A DNA stretch of 55,390 nucleotides from an uncultured Burkholderiales bacterium (GTDB taxonomy: Bacteria; Pseudomonadota; Gammaproteobacteria; Burkholderiales; Thiobacillaceae). Shown piece by piece: positions 47,211 through 55,390 of this stretch (the stretch's first letter is position 1; each line of letters starts with the position of its first letter). Where the stretch lies: contig CALEDT010000019.1 of the NCBI GenBank assembly GCA_937949525.1, positions 1-55,390 of the forward strand, written 5' to 3'. A program made the position numbers and the translations under genes. Under the pieces are notes generated by a model that was not told the origin of the DNA, made no database searches, and saw nothing but the letters and a program-made list of their open reading frames with translations.

Positions 47211-47945
47211 ATGAAGTCCCTGAACAAACTCATCCTGCTGGTCGCGGCGTTGGTTTCGCTGTTGCTGGTGGCCGGCATCTACCTGCTGTTTTCCGGCTTC
47301 GGCGAGCGCATGATGCAGAAGGCCGCGTTCTCCCAGTCGCAGATGGTCGCGCGCCTGACTTTCGCCAACATGTTCCAGTTGATGAATCAGGGCTGGAAGC
47401 GTGACCAGGTCATCGCCTTCGCGCGCGGCACCACCGACTCGCTGGCCAACTTGCCGCTGACCATCGAGTTCTACCGCGGCGCCCTGGTCAACGACCTGCA
47501 CGGCTTCGTCTCGCAACCGGAGCCGGGCGAGGAACTGGCACAGGCCCTGCGCACCGGCCGCGCGCGCGAGCTGGCAACACCTCAGGGCGGACGCTACATC
47601 TACCCGCTGGTGGCGGAGGAACGTTGCCTGGGTTGCCATGGCAACGCCAAGCGCGGCGACGTGCTCGGTGCCATCACGGTGGAGGCCAAGTACGACCGTT
47701 TCATCGACGACAGCCGCAAGCTGCTGATGCTGGTGCTGCTGCTGCTGGCGCCGACGCCGTTCATCGCCGCCTGGCTGGTGACGCTGTACCTGGACAGCCG
47801 TGTCAACCGCTTCGTCGCGCAACTGGACCGGGCGCTGGATGAGGTCAAGACCGCCGATGGCCGCGTCGACTTCAGTCAGGTGCAGCCGTCCTGGCATGAA
47901 CTGGACGAGATACTCGCGCGTTTCAAACGGCTGGCCGCACGCTGA
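47211..47945 (+). CDS. Tll0287-like heme c sensor protein without output domain
   Basis: A 244-residue membrane protein with TM1 (about 8-28), a periplasmic Tll0287-like/DUF3365 domain with a heme c site CLGCH (139-143), TM2 (about 171-192), then a 45-50 residue cytoplasmic coiled stub (about 195-244) resembling the start of a HAMP helix. Related domains sit on histidine kinases or chemoreceptors as redox or NO sensors; here nothing follows. GAGGAGA lies six bases before the ATG. It is convergent with the CbiM-like gene, 12 bases away. Confidence 0.88.
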   Translation: MKSLNKLILLVAALVSLLLVAGIYLLFSGFGERMMQKAAFSQSQMVARLTFANMFQLMNQGWKRDQVIAFARGTTDSLANLPLTIEFYRGALVNDLHGFVSQPEPGEELAQALRTGRARELATPQGGRYIYPLVAEERCLGCHGNAKRGDVLGAITVEAKYDRFIDDSRKLLMLVLLLLAPTPFIAAWLVTLYLDSRVNRFVAQLDRALDEVKTADGRVDFSQVQPSWHELDEILARFKRLAAR

Positions 47946-47957
47946 GGCCGGCGGCGC

Positions 47958-48620
47958 TCATTTGTTCCACAGATAGCGGCGGTCGTCGAAGGTGGCCACC
48001 CAGTGCGGTTTGTAGATCACCATCATGGTGACCAGCATGCCGGTGGCGAATGCCTCGCTCCAGGCCATCAACAGGTAATAGGGCAGATACTCTTCCAGCA
48101 GGTAGCCGAGCGTGTAGGCGCCGGATGCGGCGATGTACGCCGTGGACACGCCGCCCACCGCCAGGATCGCCAGCGCGGAGCCGAAGAAGGCGTTGAGAAA
48201 CAGATAGATGAACAGATGATTGGGCAGGTGGCCATCGACCAGACGATAGATCAGCCAGGTCACGCCCACCGGCACTGCGCCCATGATCAGCCAGTTGGCG
48301 GCGAACGTCGCGTACTCGCCGTGCCACAGCGTGATGGCGAGCGTGATCAGCGCCAGCGCCAGCAGCGCGAACAGCGGCCGGAACATCAGGGTCAGGGCGG
48401 TGGCGCCGAGCAGATGGAAGTTCAGGCCCGGCTTGATGCCCGTCTTGATCAGCCACAGGCCCAACACTGCGACGGTGGCGGCGAAGAACACGCGCTGGTT
48501 GTCCGTGTCGGCCAGCATGCGCCAGTGCGCGTGCCGCGCCAGGGCGTAGCCGAGCGCCAGGGCCAGCGGCCAGGGCAGCCACAGCCACAGGGCGGGCAGA
48601 TTGTCGGCGACCAGATTCAT
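47958..48620 (-). CDS. CbiM-like energy-coupling factor permease (orphan)
   Basis: A 220-residue membrane protein with six or seven TMs, matching the CbiM/NikM (PF01891) family by ANWLIMGAVPVGVTWLI, LPNHLFIYLFLNAFFGSALA and YLLEEYLPYYLLMAWSEAFATGM. The canonical N-terminal MHI motif that binds Ni/Co through His2 is replaced by MNLVADN. No CbiN, CbiQ or CbiO genes are near. It is divergent from a metal-efflux operon 134 bp away, so a link with metal homeostasis is plausible but the lost His is odd. Confidence 0.83.
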   Translation of the reverse strand: MNLVADNLPALWLWLPWPLALALGYALARHAHWRMLADTDNQRVFFAATVAVLGLWLIKTGIKPGLNFHLLGATALTLMFRPLFALLALALITLAITLWHGEYATFAANWLIMGAVPVGVTWLIYRLVDGHLPNHLFIYLFLNAFFGSALAILAVGGVSTAYIAASGAYTLGYLLEEYLPYYLLMAWSEAFATGMLVTMMVIYKPHWVATFDDRRYLWNK

Positions 48621-48754
48621 GATCGTCCGATTGTAGGGGAAAGCCCCGATCCCGCCGATCACACGGCGGTACATGACGGGCGCATGACCGGGTAGACCCG
48701 GGGCCGGACGGAGCGCCGCGTGCGCGTCGGCGGTGCTTCGGTTAGACTGAGTCC

Positions 48755-49132
48755 ATGCGTAGCCTCTGCCCGCGCGCCTTCGTCTTTCTGTTCACCTTGT
48801 TGCAGTGCATCGCGCCGCTGCTGCACGGGCACGTGCATGCCGCGGCCCATGCGGGCATGCACATGCACGTGATGGGGCTGGGTGTGCCGGGAGCACCGCC
48901 GCAGTCTTGGGCACAACCAACCGCCGAGGATGCCGACGCGGCGATGGTCGCCGTCGGGCCCGCGCTCGAACCGCGCGGCGATGGCGAACCCGTTGCGGTG
49001 CCGATGGCCGTGGCTGCGTCCGGTATCTGTCCGGACATTCGGCAGTGCGACCTGACGCGCCCGTATCGGGTTGTCCTGCCTGCGCCACCATCTCACCTCA
49101 TTCCTCTGCCGGGCGCGCCTCCCGGCTGCTGA
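48755..49132 (+). CDS. His/Met-rich exported leader protein of metal-efflux operon
   Basis: A 125-residue protein with an N-terminal hydrophobic signal-like segment (FVFLFTLLQCIAPLL) followed by GHVHAAAHAGMHMHVMG (six His and two Met in about 17 residues), a metal-binding stretch. The rest is Pro/Ala-rich with a few Cys. I do not recognise the family; small His-rich proteins commonly precede Cus/Czc-type efflux genes. It is first in the operon, about 100 bases before the adaptor gene. A GCCCGG/CCGGGC hairpin (49139-49156) follows. Confidence 0.7.
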   Translation: MRSLCPRAFVFLFTLLQCIAPLLHGHVHAAAHAGMHMHVMGLGVPGAPPQSWAQPTAEDADAAMVAVGPALEPRGDGEPVAVPMAVAASGICPDIRQCDLTRPYRVVLPAPPSHLIPLPGAPPGC

Positions 49133-49235
49133 CCTCTTGCCCGGTTGCGTCCGGGCCATTGCCTTTCCCCTTTGATCACGCCGCGCCGCACCCGGCATTC
49201 GTCCGGTGCGCCGGCTTGCATGGCACGAGGTCAGC

Positions 49236-50321
49236 ATGAGGTTCTTACTGTTGGTTTTGTTGTTTCTGGCGTCTCCCCTGGGCGCCAGCGACCGGCTCAT
49301 TCCCATCGATGCGGCGCAGCGCGCCGCGCTGCGCATCGCCACCACGCCGTTGACCGCGCACGCCGGTGCGATCGGGGTGGGGGTGCCGGCGACGGTGGCG
49401 ATTCCCCCCGCCCAGGTGCGCGCGGTCAGCGCGCCGCTGGCCGGGCTCATCACCGAAGTGCGCGTGGCAGCCACCGACAGCGTGCGCGCCGGGCAGGTTC
49501 TGGCGACCTTGCGCGCCGCCGATCTGGTCGGCGCGCAGCGCGAGCTCGCCCAGGCCGCCGTGCAGTTGCGGCTGGCCGAACAGACGGCGGTGCGCGAGGA
49601 GGCCCTGCTCGCCGAGGGCATCATCGCCGAGGCGCGCGTGCAGGCGGCGCACGCGCAGCTCGCCCAGGCGCGTGCCCAGGTCGCGGAGCGGCGGGCGTGG
49701 TTGCGGCTCATGGGGTTGGATGACCACGCCATCGGCGAGGCGGAACGCGGTGGTCGGCTGACCGATGCGCTCGCCATCCGCGCGCCCATGGATGGCATGG
49801 TGCTTGAACAGTCGGTGGTGGCCGGGGCGCGGGTCGAGCCGGCCGGCACCTTGTTCCGCATCGCCCGCTTGAATCCGCTGTGGCTGGAGATCCAGGCCCC
49901 GGCCGAACTGGCGGCGTTGATCGAAGCGGGCCAGACGGTGAGCGTGCCGGCCGCGGAAGTGAAGGGGCGGGTACTGACCGTCGGCCGGCTGGTCGGCGCG
50001 GCGCAGACGGTGCCGGTGCGCGCCCGCGTGGAGGACGCGCGCGGCCGGCTGCGGCTGAACCAGACCGTCTCGGCACGCATCGACGGGCTGAGCGGAGCCC
50101 GTCAGTGGCGGGTGCCGACGCGCGCGCTGGTGCGGGCGCAGGGGCGCAGTTGGGTGTTCGTCGAGCGGCCCGGCGGCTTCGAACCGGTGGCGGTGCGGGT
50201 GCTCACGCAGTCGGCGCAGTCGGCGGCCATCGACGGCCCCTTCACCGGTGCCGAACGGGTCGTCGTCGAGGGCGTGGCGGCCCTCAAGGCGGCCTGGCAG
50301 GGTATGGGCGGGGGTGAATAG
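49236..50321 (+). CDS. RND efflux periplasmic adaptor (CusB/CzcB-like)
   Basis: A 361-residue membrane-fusion protein with a signal peptide (cleavage after PLGA). Barrel-sandwich halves VSAPLAGLITEVRV and IRAPMDGMVLEQSV flank an alpha-hairpin (about 95-175), followed by beta-barrel and membrane-proximal domains. No N-terminal His/Met metal-binding extension is present, unlike CusB. GAGG before the ATG at 49236 decides the start. It ends two bases before the RND gene. Confidence 0.93.
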   Translation: MRFLLLVLLFLASPLGASDRLIPIDAAQRAALRIATTPLTAHAGAIGVGVPATVAIPPAQVRAVSAPLAGLITEVRVAATDSVRAGQVLATLRAADLVGAQRELAQAAVQLRLAEQTAVREEALLAEGIIAEARVQAAHAQLAQARAQVAERRAWLRLMGLDDHAIGEAERGGRLTDALAIRAPMDGMVLEQSVVAGARVEPAGTLFRIARLNPLWLEIQAPAELAALIEAGQTVSVPAAEVKGRVLTVGRLVGAAQTVPVRARVEDARGRLRLNQTVSARIDGLSGARQWRVPTRALVRAQGRSWVFVERPGGFEPVAVRVLTQSAQSAAIDGPFTGAERVVVEGVAALKAAWQGMGGGE

Positions 50322-50323
50322 CC

Positions 50324-53300
50324 ATGCTCGCCCGCCTGACCGAATTTGCGCTGACGCAGCGCCTGCTGGTGCTGGGGCTGACCCTGTTGCTGATCGCGGC
50401 CGGCATCGCCGCCTGGCGGGATCTGCCCATCGATGCCTTCCCGGACGTATCCACCACCCAGGTCAAGATTATCCTCAAGGCGCCGGGCATGACGCCGGAG
50501 GAAGTGGAGTCGCGGGTGGCCGCGCCGGTGGAGACCGAGATGCTCGGCATTCCGCGCCAGCGCATCCTGCGCTCGGTGTCGAAATACGGCCTGACCGACA
50601 TCACCATCGACTTCGACGACGGCACCGACATCTATTGGGCGCGCAGCCAGGTGGCCGAGCGCCTCAACGGGGTCATGGCGGCGCTGCCGCCGGGCGTGGA
50701 AGGCGGGCTCGCGCCCATCACCACGCCGCTGTCCGAGATGTTCATGTTCACCGTCGATGCACCCCGGCTCGACCTTGCCGAGCGGCGGGCGCTGCTCGAC
50801 TGGGTGATCCGCCCGCAACTGCGCACGCTGCCGGGCGTGGCCGACGTCAACGCACTCGGCGGGCGCGTGAAGACCTTCGAGGTGGCGCCGGACAACGCCG
50901 CCATGAGCGCGCGCGGGGTGATGCTCGGCGAGCTGGCCGCCGCGATCCGCGCCAACAACCGCAACGACGGGGCCGGCCGGCTGACCGATGGCGAGGAAGT
51001 GTGGCTGGTGCGCGTGGAAGGCGCGGTGCGCACGCTGGAGGATCTCGCCGGCATCGTCGTCAAGAACGTGGATGGGGTGCCGGTGCGCGTCGGCGACGTG
51101 GCCGCGGTGCGCCTGGCCAGCCTGACCCGCTACGGCGGTGTGACCCAGGACGGCGGCGGCGAGGCGGTCGAGGGGCTGGTGCTGGGTCTGAAGGGCGCCA
51201 ACGCGCAGCAGGTGGTGGCGGCGGTCAAACGACGCTTGCAGGAGATCGCGCCCAGCCTGCCCGAGGGCGTGCGCATCATCCCGTTCTATGACCGCTCGGC
51301 GCTGGTGGAACGCGCGGTCGGCACGGTGTCGCGCGCGCTGCTGGAAGCGGTGGTGCTGGTGCTGCTGCTGCTGGCGCTGTATCTGGGCAACGTGCGCGCG
51401 GCGCTCACCGTGGCGCTGGCCCTGCCGCTGTCGGCGCTGGCCACCTTCCTGCTCATGCGCGAGTTCAACCTCTCGGCCAATCTGATGAGTCTGGGTGGGC
51501 TGGCCATCGCCATCGGCCTGCTGGTGGACGGCGCGGTGGTGGTGGTGGAGAACGTCGCCAGCCATCTGTCCGCACCCGAAGCCAGCCGTTCCAAACTGCA
51601 CCGGGTGTGGCGCGCCGTGCGCGAAGTGGCCACGCCGACCGCCAGCGGCGTGGCCATCATCCTCATCGTGTTTCTGCCGCTGCTCAGTCTGGAAGGTCTG
51701 GAGGGCAAGCTGTTCATCCCGGTGGCGCTGACCATCGTGTTCGCGCTCGCCGCTTCGCTGGTGCTGTCGCTTACCGTGGTGCCGGTGCTGGCTTCCTGGC
51801 TGTTGCGCGAGGGCGGGCATGGCGAGCCGTGGCTGGTGCGCCACGCGCAGCGGCTGTACGCGCCGGTGCTGGACTATGCGCTGGCGCACGTGAAGACGGT
51901 GATGGCCGTGGCGCTGACGCTGCTGCTGTCGGCCGCCGCGCTGTATCCCTTCATCGGCAAGTCCTTCATGCCCACGCTGGACGAGGGTGACCTGCTGCTG
52001 CAACTGGAGAAGCTGCCGTCCATCAGCCTGGAGGAGAGCCTGGCGCTGGACATGGCGGTGCAGCGCGCGCTGATGCAGCGCATCCCCGAGATTCGCGGAG
52101 TGGTGGCGCGCGCCGGCGCGGACGAGCTGGGCCTGGATCCGATGGGCCTGAACGAGACCGACAGCTTCCTCATCCTCGCACCCATGCACACCTGGCGACG
52201 GTCGGACAAGACCTGGCTGATGGACGAGATCCGTCGGGTCATGGCCGACTTTCCCGGCATCAACTACGCCTTCACGCAGCCGATCGACATGCGCGTGTCC
52301 GAGATGCTCACCGGTGCGCGCGGCGATCTGGCGGTCAAACTGTACGGTCCGGACCTCGACCGGCTCAATGCGCTGGCCGACCGCATGCAGGCGATCATCG
52401 AAGCCACGCCCGGCGCGCAGGACGTGCTGGTGAAGAAGAACGAGGGCGTGCAGTACCTGCGCGTGGAGGTGGATCGCCTTGCCGCCGGCCGCTACGGACT
52501 GTCCGTCGACGACGTCGCCGGCTTCCTGCGTGCGCACCTGGAGGGCGAGATGCTGGGCGTCGTGCAGGAGGGCCTGCGGCGCACGCCGCTGGTGCTGCGC
52601 GCGGGCGAGAACGTGCGCGCATCGCCGGCGCTGTTCGAGTCGCTGCGCATCCCGCTGGACAGCGGTGCGGCCGTGCCGCTCAAGGAGGTGGCGCGGCTGG
52701 CACGCGTCGAGGGGCCGGTGGCGGTGAACCGGGAGAATGCCGTGCGCTTCGTCACCGTGCAAAGCAACGTGGCCGGACGCGACCTGGTCGGCTTCGTCGC
52801 CGAAGTGCAGTCCCGGCTGGCGCGCGAACTGAAACTGCCGGAAGGCTACCGCGTCGCCTATGGCGGTCAGTTCGAGAACCAGCAGCGTGCCGCCGCGCGC
52901 CTGACCGTGGTGGTACCGCTGGCCCTCGCGCTGATCTTCGCGCTGCTGTTCGCCACCTTCCGTTCGCTCGCGCAGGCCACGCTGGTGCTGAGCAACATTC
53001 CTTTTGCCCTGGTGGGCGGGGTGTTCGCGCTGTTCCTGACCGGCGAATACCTGTCGGTGCCGGCCTCGGTGGGCTTCATCGCGCTGCTCGGCATCGCCGT
53101 GCTCAACGGCGTGGTGCTGGTCGCCTACTTCAACCAGCTCGCGGCGCGTGGATCGGCCGCGGATGCGGTGGTGCGCGACGGTGCCATGCGGCGCCTGCGG
53201 CCGGTGCTGATGACCGCCAGCATCACCGCCTTCGGCCTGGTGCCCCTGCTCGCGGCCACCGGCCCCGGCTCCGAGATCCAGAAGCCGCTGGCCATCGTCG

Positions 53301-53386
53301 TGGTCGGTGGCATCGTCACCTCGACCGCGCTCACTCTCGTGCTCCTGCCGGTGCTGTACCGGCGCTTCATCCTCGTGGAGAACTGA
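50324..53386 (+). CDS. Heavy-metal RND efflux pump (CzcA/CusA family)
   Basis: A 1020-residue inner-membrane proton antiporter with 12 TMs in the RND pattern and two large periplasmic loops. N-terminus DLPIDAFPDVSTTQVKI and the TM4 motif AIAIGLLVDGAVVVVEN (Asp402) place it in the heavy-metal (HME) branch. The motif mixes CusA-like AIAxG with CzcA-like VDGAVV and lacks the DFG Asp of Czc/Ncc pumps, so the ion cannot be assigned (Cu/Ag or divalent). Periplasmic FTQPIDMRVSEM is the conserved HME substrate-cleft region. It is the core of the operon. Confidence 0.95.
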   Translation: MLARLTEFALTQRLLVLGLTLLLIAAGIAAWRDLPIDAFPDVSTTQVKIILKAPGMTPEEVESRVAAPVETEMLGIPRQRILRSVSKYGLTDITIDFDDGTDIYWARSQVAERLNGVMAALPPGVEGGLAPITTPLSEMFMFTVDAPRLDLAERRALLDWVIRPQLRTLPGVADVNALGGRVKTFEVAPDNAAMSARGVMLGELAAAIRANNRNDGAGRLTDGEEVWLVRVEGAVRTLEDLAGIVVKNVDGVPVRVGDVAAVRLASLTRYGGVTQDGGGEAVEGLVLGLKGANAQQVVAAVKRRLQEIAPSLPEGVRIIPFYDRSALVERAVGTVSRALLEAVVLVLLLLALYLGNVRAALTVALALPLSALATFLLMREFNLSANLMSLGGLAIAIGLLVDGAVVVVENVASHLSAPEASRSKLHRVWRAVREVATPTASGVAIILIVFLPLLSLEGLEGKLFIPVALTIVFALAASLVLSLTVVPVLASWLLREGGHGEPWLVRHAQRLYAPVLDYALAHVKTVMAVALTLLLSAAALYPFIGKSFMPTLDEGDLLLQLEKLPSISLEESLALDMAVQRALMQRIPEIRGVVARAGADELGLDPMGLNETDSFLILAPMHTWRRSDKTWLMDEIRRVMADFPGINYAFTQPIDMRVSEMLTGARGDLAVKLYGPDLDRLNALADRMQAIIEATPGAQDVLVKKNEGVQYLRVEVDRLAAGRYGLSVDDVAGFLRAHLEGEMLGVVQEGLRRTPLVLRAGENVRASPALFESLRIPLDSGAAVPLKEVARLARVEGPVAVNRENAVRFVTVQSNVAGRDLVGFVAEVQSRLARELKLPEGYRVAYGGQFENQQRAAARLTVVVPLALALIFALLFATFRSLAQATLVLSNIPFALVGGVFALFLTGEYLSVPASVGFIALLGIAVLNGVVLVAYFNQLAARGSAADAVVRDGAMRRLRPVLMTASITAFGLVPLLAATGPGSEIQKPLAIVVVGGIVTSTALTLVLLPVLYRRFILVEN

Positions 53387-53387
53387 C

Positions 53388-53693
53388 ATGGAACTCGTGC
53401 AACTGAACCTGGTGGCACCCGACCGCTTGGAGGACGACCTGCTCGATGTGCTGTTGGCGCACCCGGAATGGGCGGCCGGCTTCACGCTGCTGCGTGCCGA
53501 AGGTCACAGCCGCCTCACCGCCGACGCCAGCGCGCAGGAACGCGTGCGCGGTCGGGCCCGGCGCGTGGCCTTGCAGATCGTGCTCGACCCGGGGCAGGCA
53601 CGGGCCCTGCTGACCTCGCTCGGACAGCGACTGCCCAAACCGGAGGTGGCCTGGTGGCTCACGCCGGTGCTCGATTTCGGGAGACTGGCATGA
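53388..53693 (+). CDS. DUF3240 (PII-like) protein
   Basis: A 101-residue protein of the DUF3240 family (LVQLNLVAPDRLEDDLLDVLL and the C-terminal VAWWLTPVLDFG). The fold is expected to be PII/CutA-like. These proteins recur between RND pump and outer-membrane factor genes in metal operons and may sense a metal or nucleotide. It starts one base after the pump stop and overlaps the next start (ATGA). Confidence 0.88.
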   Translation: MELVQLNLVAPDRLEDDLLDVLLAHPEWAAGFTLLRAEGHSRLTADASAQERVRGRARRVALQIVLDPGQARALLTSLGQRLPKPEVAWWLTPVLDFGRLA

Positions 53694-54922
53694 GACGCAC
53701 GCTGCTGCTGTTCACCCTGACGGTAGTGCCCATCCAGCCGATCCACGCGGCCCCAGCCGATCTGCCCGAGGCGCGCATCGCCCGTGCGGTGATCGCCGAG
53801 CACCCGCTGGTGCGCGCCGCCGAGGCCAGACTGCGCGCGGCACAGGCGGAGCAGGCGCGCCTGCGCGCCGGCCCGCACGAGTTCGCCGTGCGTATGGGCG
53901 CCGCGCAGCGCAACGTGAAGGGCGCACCCGATCAAGGCGAATGGGAAACGGCCATCGAACGCGGACTGCGTCTGCCGGACAAGGCGCGGCTGGACGAGCG
54001 CATGGGCGGCACCGCGGTCGAGGAGGCGGTCGAGCGTGTGGGTGAGGCGCGCCACGAGGCCGCGCGTCAGCTCATCGCGCAGTGGTACGCGGTATTGCAG
54101 GCCCAGGCCGATGCGCGCCTGTGGCAGGAACAGGCGACGCTGCTCGAGCAGGAGGCCCGCATCGTCACGCGCCGCGTGGCGACCGGCGACGCCGCGCGCA
54201 TGCAGGTGTTGCAGGTCGAGACGGCGCGGTCACAGGCCGCCGCGCAACTGGCGCAGGCGCAGACGCGCGCCCAGGCCGCGCTGGCCGAGCTGACCCGCCA
54301 CTTTCCGAGCCTGCCGGCACCCACCGGACAGGATCGGGAGCCGGCTTTGCCCGCCGGTGACGAGGCGGCCTGGGTCGAACGCACGCTGGCGCGCAACCAC
54401 GAGCTGCACGCCGCGCGCCATGCCGCCGCACGCGCCCGCCTCGCGGCGCAGCGGCTGGCGGCGGAACGCTGGCCCGATCCGGTGCTCGGTCTGCGCTATG
54501 CCCGTGAGCAGGGGGGGGACGAACGGGTGCTCGGGCTGAGCCTGGCCATCGCCCTGCCCGGCGAGGCGCGGCGCGCCGCGGTCGCGCAACAGAGCGCCGA
54601 AGCCGACGCGCAAGCCGAAACCGAGGCCGGCGTGGCGCGGCGCCTTACTGCCGACGCCGCGGCCAACTGGCAACGCGCCAGCGGCGCGGTGGCGGCCTAT
54701 CAAAGACTCGGCGATGCGGCGCGGGCCGCCGGCCGCCATGTCGAGCTGACGCGGCGCGCCTTCGAGTTGGGCGAGCTGGGCCTCGGCGATGTGCTGCTGG
54801 CGCGCCGCGCGGCCCTGGATGCGCGCCTGGCGCTGGAGCAGGCCCGTCTGCAGGCGAACGCGGCCATTGCCCGTCTGCTGCTCGATGCGCATGCGCTATG
54901 GTCGGTGGACATGCTGGAGTGA
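53690..54922 (+). CDS. TolC/CzcC-family outer-membrane factor
   Basis: A 410-residue outer-membrane efflux protein with a signal peptide (cleavage after PIHA). Two OEP repeats of long helices (about 30-210 and 245-400; IAQWYAVLQAQADARLWQ and LLARRAALDARLALEQAR) are typical. No lipobox Cys follows the signal peptide. It completes the tripartite pump with the adaptor and RND protein. Confidence 0.93.
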   Translation: MRRTLLLFTLTVVPIQPIHAAPADLPEARIARAVIAEHPLVRAAEARLRAAQAEQARLRAGPHEFAVRMGAAQRNVKGAPDQGEWETAIERGLRLPDKARLDERMGGTAVEEAVERVGEARHEAARQLIAQWYAVLQAQADARLWQEQATLLEQEARIVTRRVATGDAARMQVLQVETARSQAAAQLAQAQTRAQAALAELTRHFPSLPAPTGQDREPALPAGDEAAWVERTLARNHELHAARHAAARARLAAQRLAAERWPDPVLGLRYAREQGGDERVLGLSLAIALPGEARRAAVAQQSAEADAQAETEAGVARRLTADAAANWQRASGAVAAYQRLGDAARAAGRHVELTRRAFELGELGLGDVLLARRAALDARLALEQARLQANAAIARLLLDAHALWSVDMLE

Positions 54923-55080
54923 GAGGTCCGTCCGCCATTGCGCGCCGGCGACGGCCAGCGCGCGCCGCCGTCGGCGCGTCGGTCCGGGCCGCTCGGGCAG
55001 CCGATGGACGACCGGAGGTGGCGTGCGCGCCGTGAACGGTTAGTATTGACCTACCATCACTGACCGACCATCCCCGGAAA

Positions 55081-55390
55081 ATGTATTTGCTTGGCACGCG
55101 GCGCACGCGCCCTTCTGCCGTGGCCTGGCTGTTGCTGGTGTTGTCGCTGGCGTGCGGCTGGGCGGGCCCGGCGGTTGCCGACCGGGGCGAGGTGCGCATC
55201 GGCGTGCTGGCCTTGCGCGGGCCGGAACGGGCCGTGGCGATGTGGAGTGCCACCGCCGACTACCTTGCGCGCCACCTGCCGGATTACCGCTTTCGCGTGT
55301 TGCCGCTGGACTTCGACGAGATTCAGTTGGCCGTGCGCCAGCGCCGTGTCGATTTCGTGCTGGCCAATCCGTCGTTCTACGTCGAGCTGG
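55081..55390 (+). CDS. PhnD-like periplasmic binding/sensor protein (N-terminus only)
   Basis: An open frame from an ATG at 55081 to the window end (103 residues visible). A signal or TM segment (AWLLLVLSLACGWAGPAVA), then VRIGVLALRGPERAVAMWSA, DYLARHLPDYRFRVLPLDFDEI and RVDFVLANPSFYVEL. This pattern resembles the PhnD-like sensory domains of TtrS-type histidine kinases and related GGDEF sensors more than plain transporters. The output domain lies outside the window. Confidence 0.82.
   Translation, partial: MYLLGTRRTRPSAVAWLLLVLSLACGWAGPAVADRGEVRIGVLALRGPERAVAMWSATADYLARHLPDYRFRVLPLDFDEIQLAVRQRRVDFVLANPSFYVEL

Noticed and set aside
48621-48754. Cobalamin or NiCo riboswitch controlling the CbiM-like gene or the metal operon.
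   Set aside because: No recognisable conserved aptamer core is present in the 134 bases.
39436-55390. Genomic island bounded by tRNA-Arg with an att repeat.
   Set aside because: No integrase, transposase or second copy of the tRNA 3' end could be seen, and codon use appears uniform.
1-55390. CRISPR arrays, tandem repeats, insertion sequences and prophage genes.
   Set aside because: No regularly spaced repeats, transposase, integrase or phage structural motifs were seen on either strand.

Overview
This is a GC-rich (by eye about two thirds G+C) chromosomal window whose housekeeping genes (ffh next to a YpjD/CcsA-like gene, proS, glnA, aroE-mtgA, lolCD, comEC, uup) look gammaproteobacterial. 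A soxXA pair, a c-type-heme sensor-like protein, an arsenic cluster and a heavy-metal RND operon suggest a sulfur-oxidizing lineage such as the Chromatiales/Ectothiorhodospiraceae. That placement is inferred from gene content, not from a search. I found no insertion sequence, prophage, integrase, rRNA or CRISPR array. No gene-free stretch exceeds about 300 bases; the longest are 25783-26043 (glnA/aroE regulatory region), 43807-44064 (ars/comEA regulatory region) and 47009-47210 (nothing recognised).

Layout. 1-5064 (minus): an operon joined by ATGA overlaps, encoding a TonB-dependent receptor, a YfiR-type periplasmic protein and a hybrid histidine kinase whose C-terminus leaves the window. 5141-8862: a Pat-type acyl-CoA-synthetase/GNAT protein acetyltransferase, divergent from a histone-deacetylase-like enzyme. 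9014-16088 (plus): a four-gene signalling operon with a PAS-PAS-GGDEF protein carrying an internally deleted GGDEF domain, a sensor kinase, an Rcp1-like response regulator and a REC-REC-GAF-PAS-GGDEF-EAL protein. 16177-24212: a CsgG-like/SH3 protein, ffh, a YpjD-like gene, a lytic transglycosylase, proS, a DUF4124 protein and a chemoreceptor. 24373-27539: glnA with a good sigma-54 promoter and NtrC box, then aroE-mtgA. 27523-34462: conserved small or membrane proteins, yjbQ, lolC-lolD, soxX-soxA and a DUF2062 protein. 34476-39511: comEC, uup, a DksA/TraR-type protein and tRNA-Arg(CCU).

39580-43806 (minus): a tightly overlapped arsenic operon arsR-arsC-acr3-arsP-(AhpD/CMD-like Cys-tailed protein)-arsM-thioredoxin, with a visible promoter and palindromic candidate operators. 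It combines arsenate reduction, arsenite efflux, methylation and organoarsenical export. 44065-47945: a ComEA-like protein, a 34-residue membrane peptide, an SseB-like protein, an unknown protein, a GlcD-like FAD oxidase and a stand-alone Tll0287-type heme protein. 47958-54922: a CbiM-like permease divergent from a metal-efflux operon (His-rich leader protein, membrane-fusion protein, RND pump, DUF3240, outer-membrane factor). 55081 to the end: the start of a PhnD-like periplasmic sensor or binding protein.

The least ordinary parts are the arsenic operon with paired-cysteine tails on two of its proteins, the receptor-YfiR-kinase relay, the collapsed GGDEF domain, the writer/eraser acetylation pair, and the metal operon beside an orphan CbiM-like permease.
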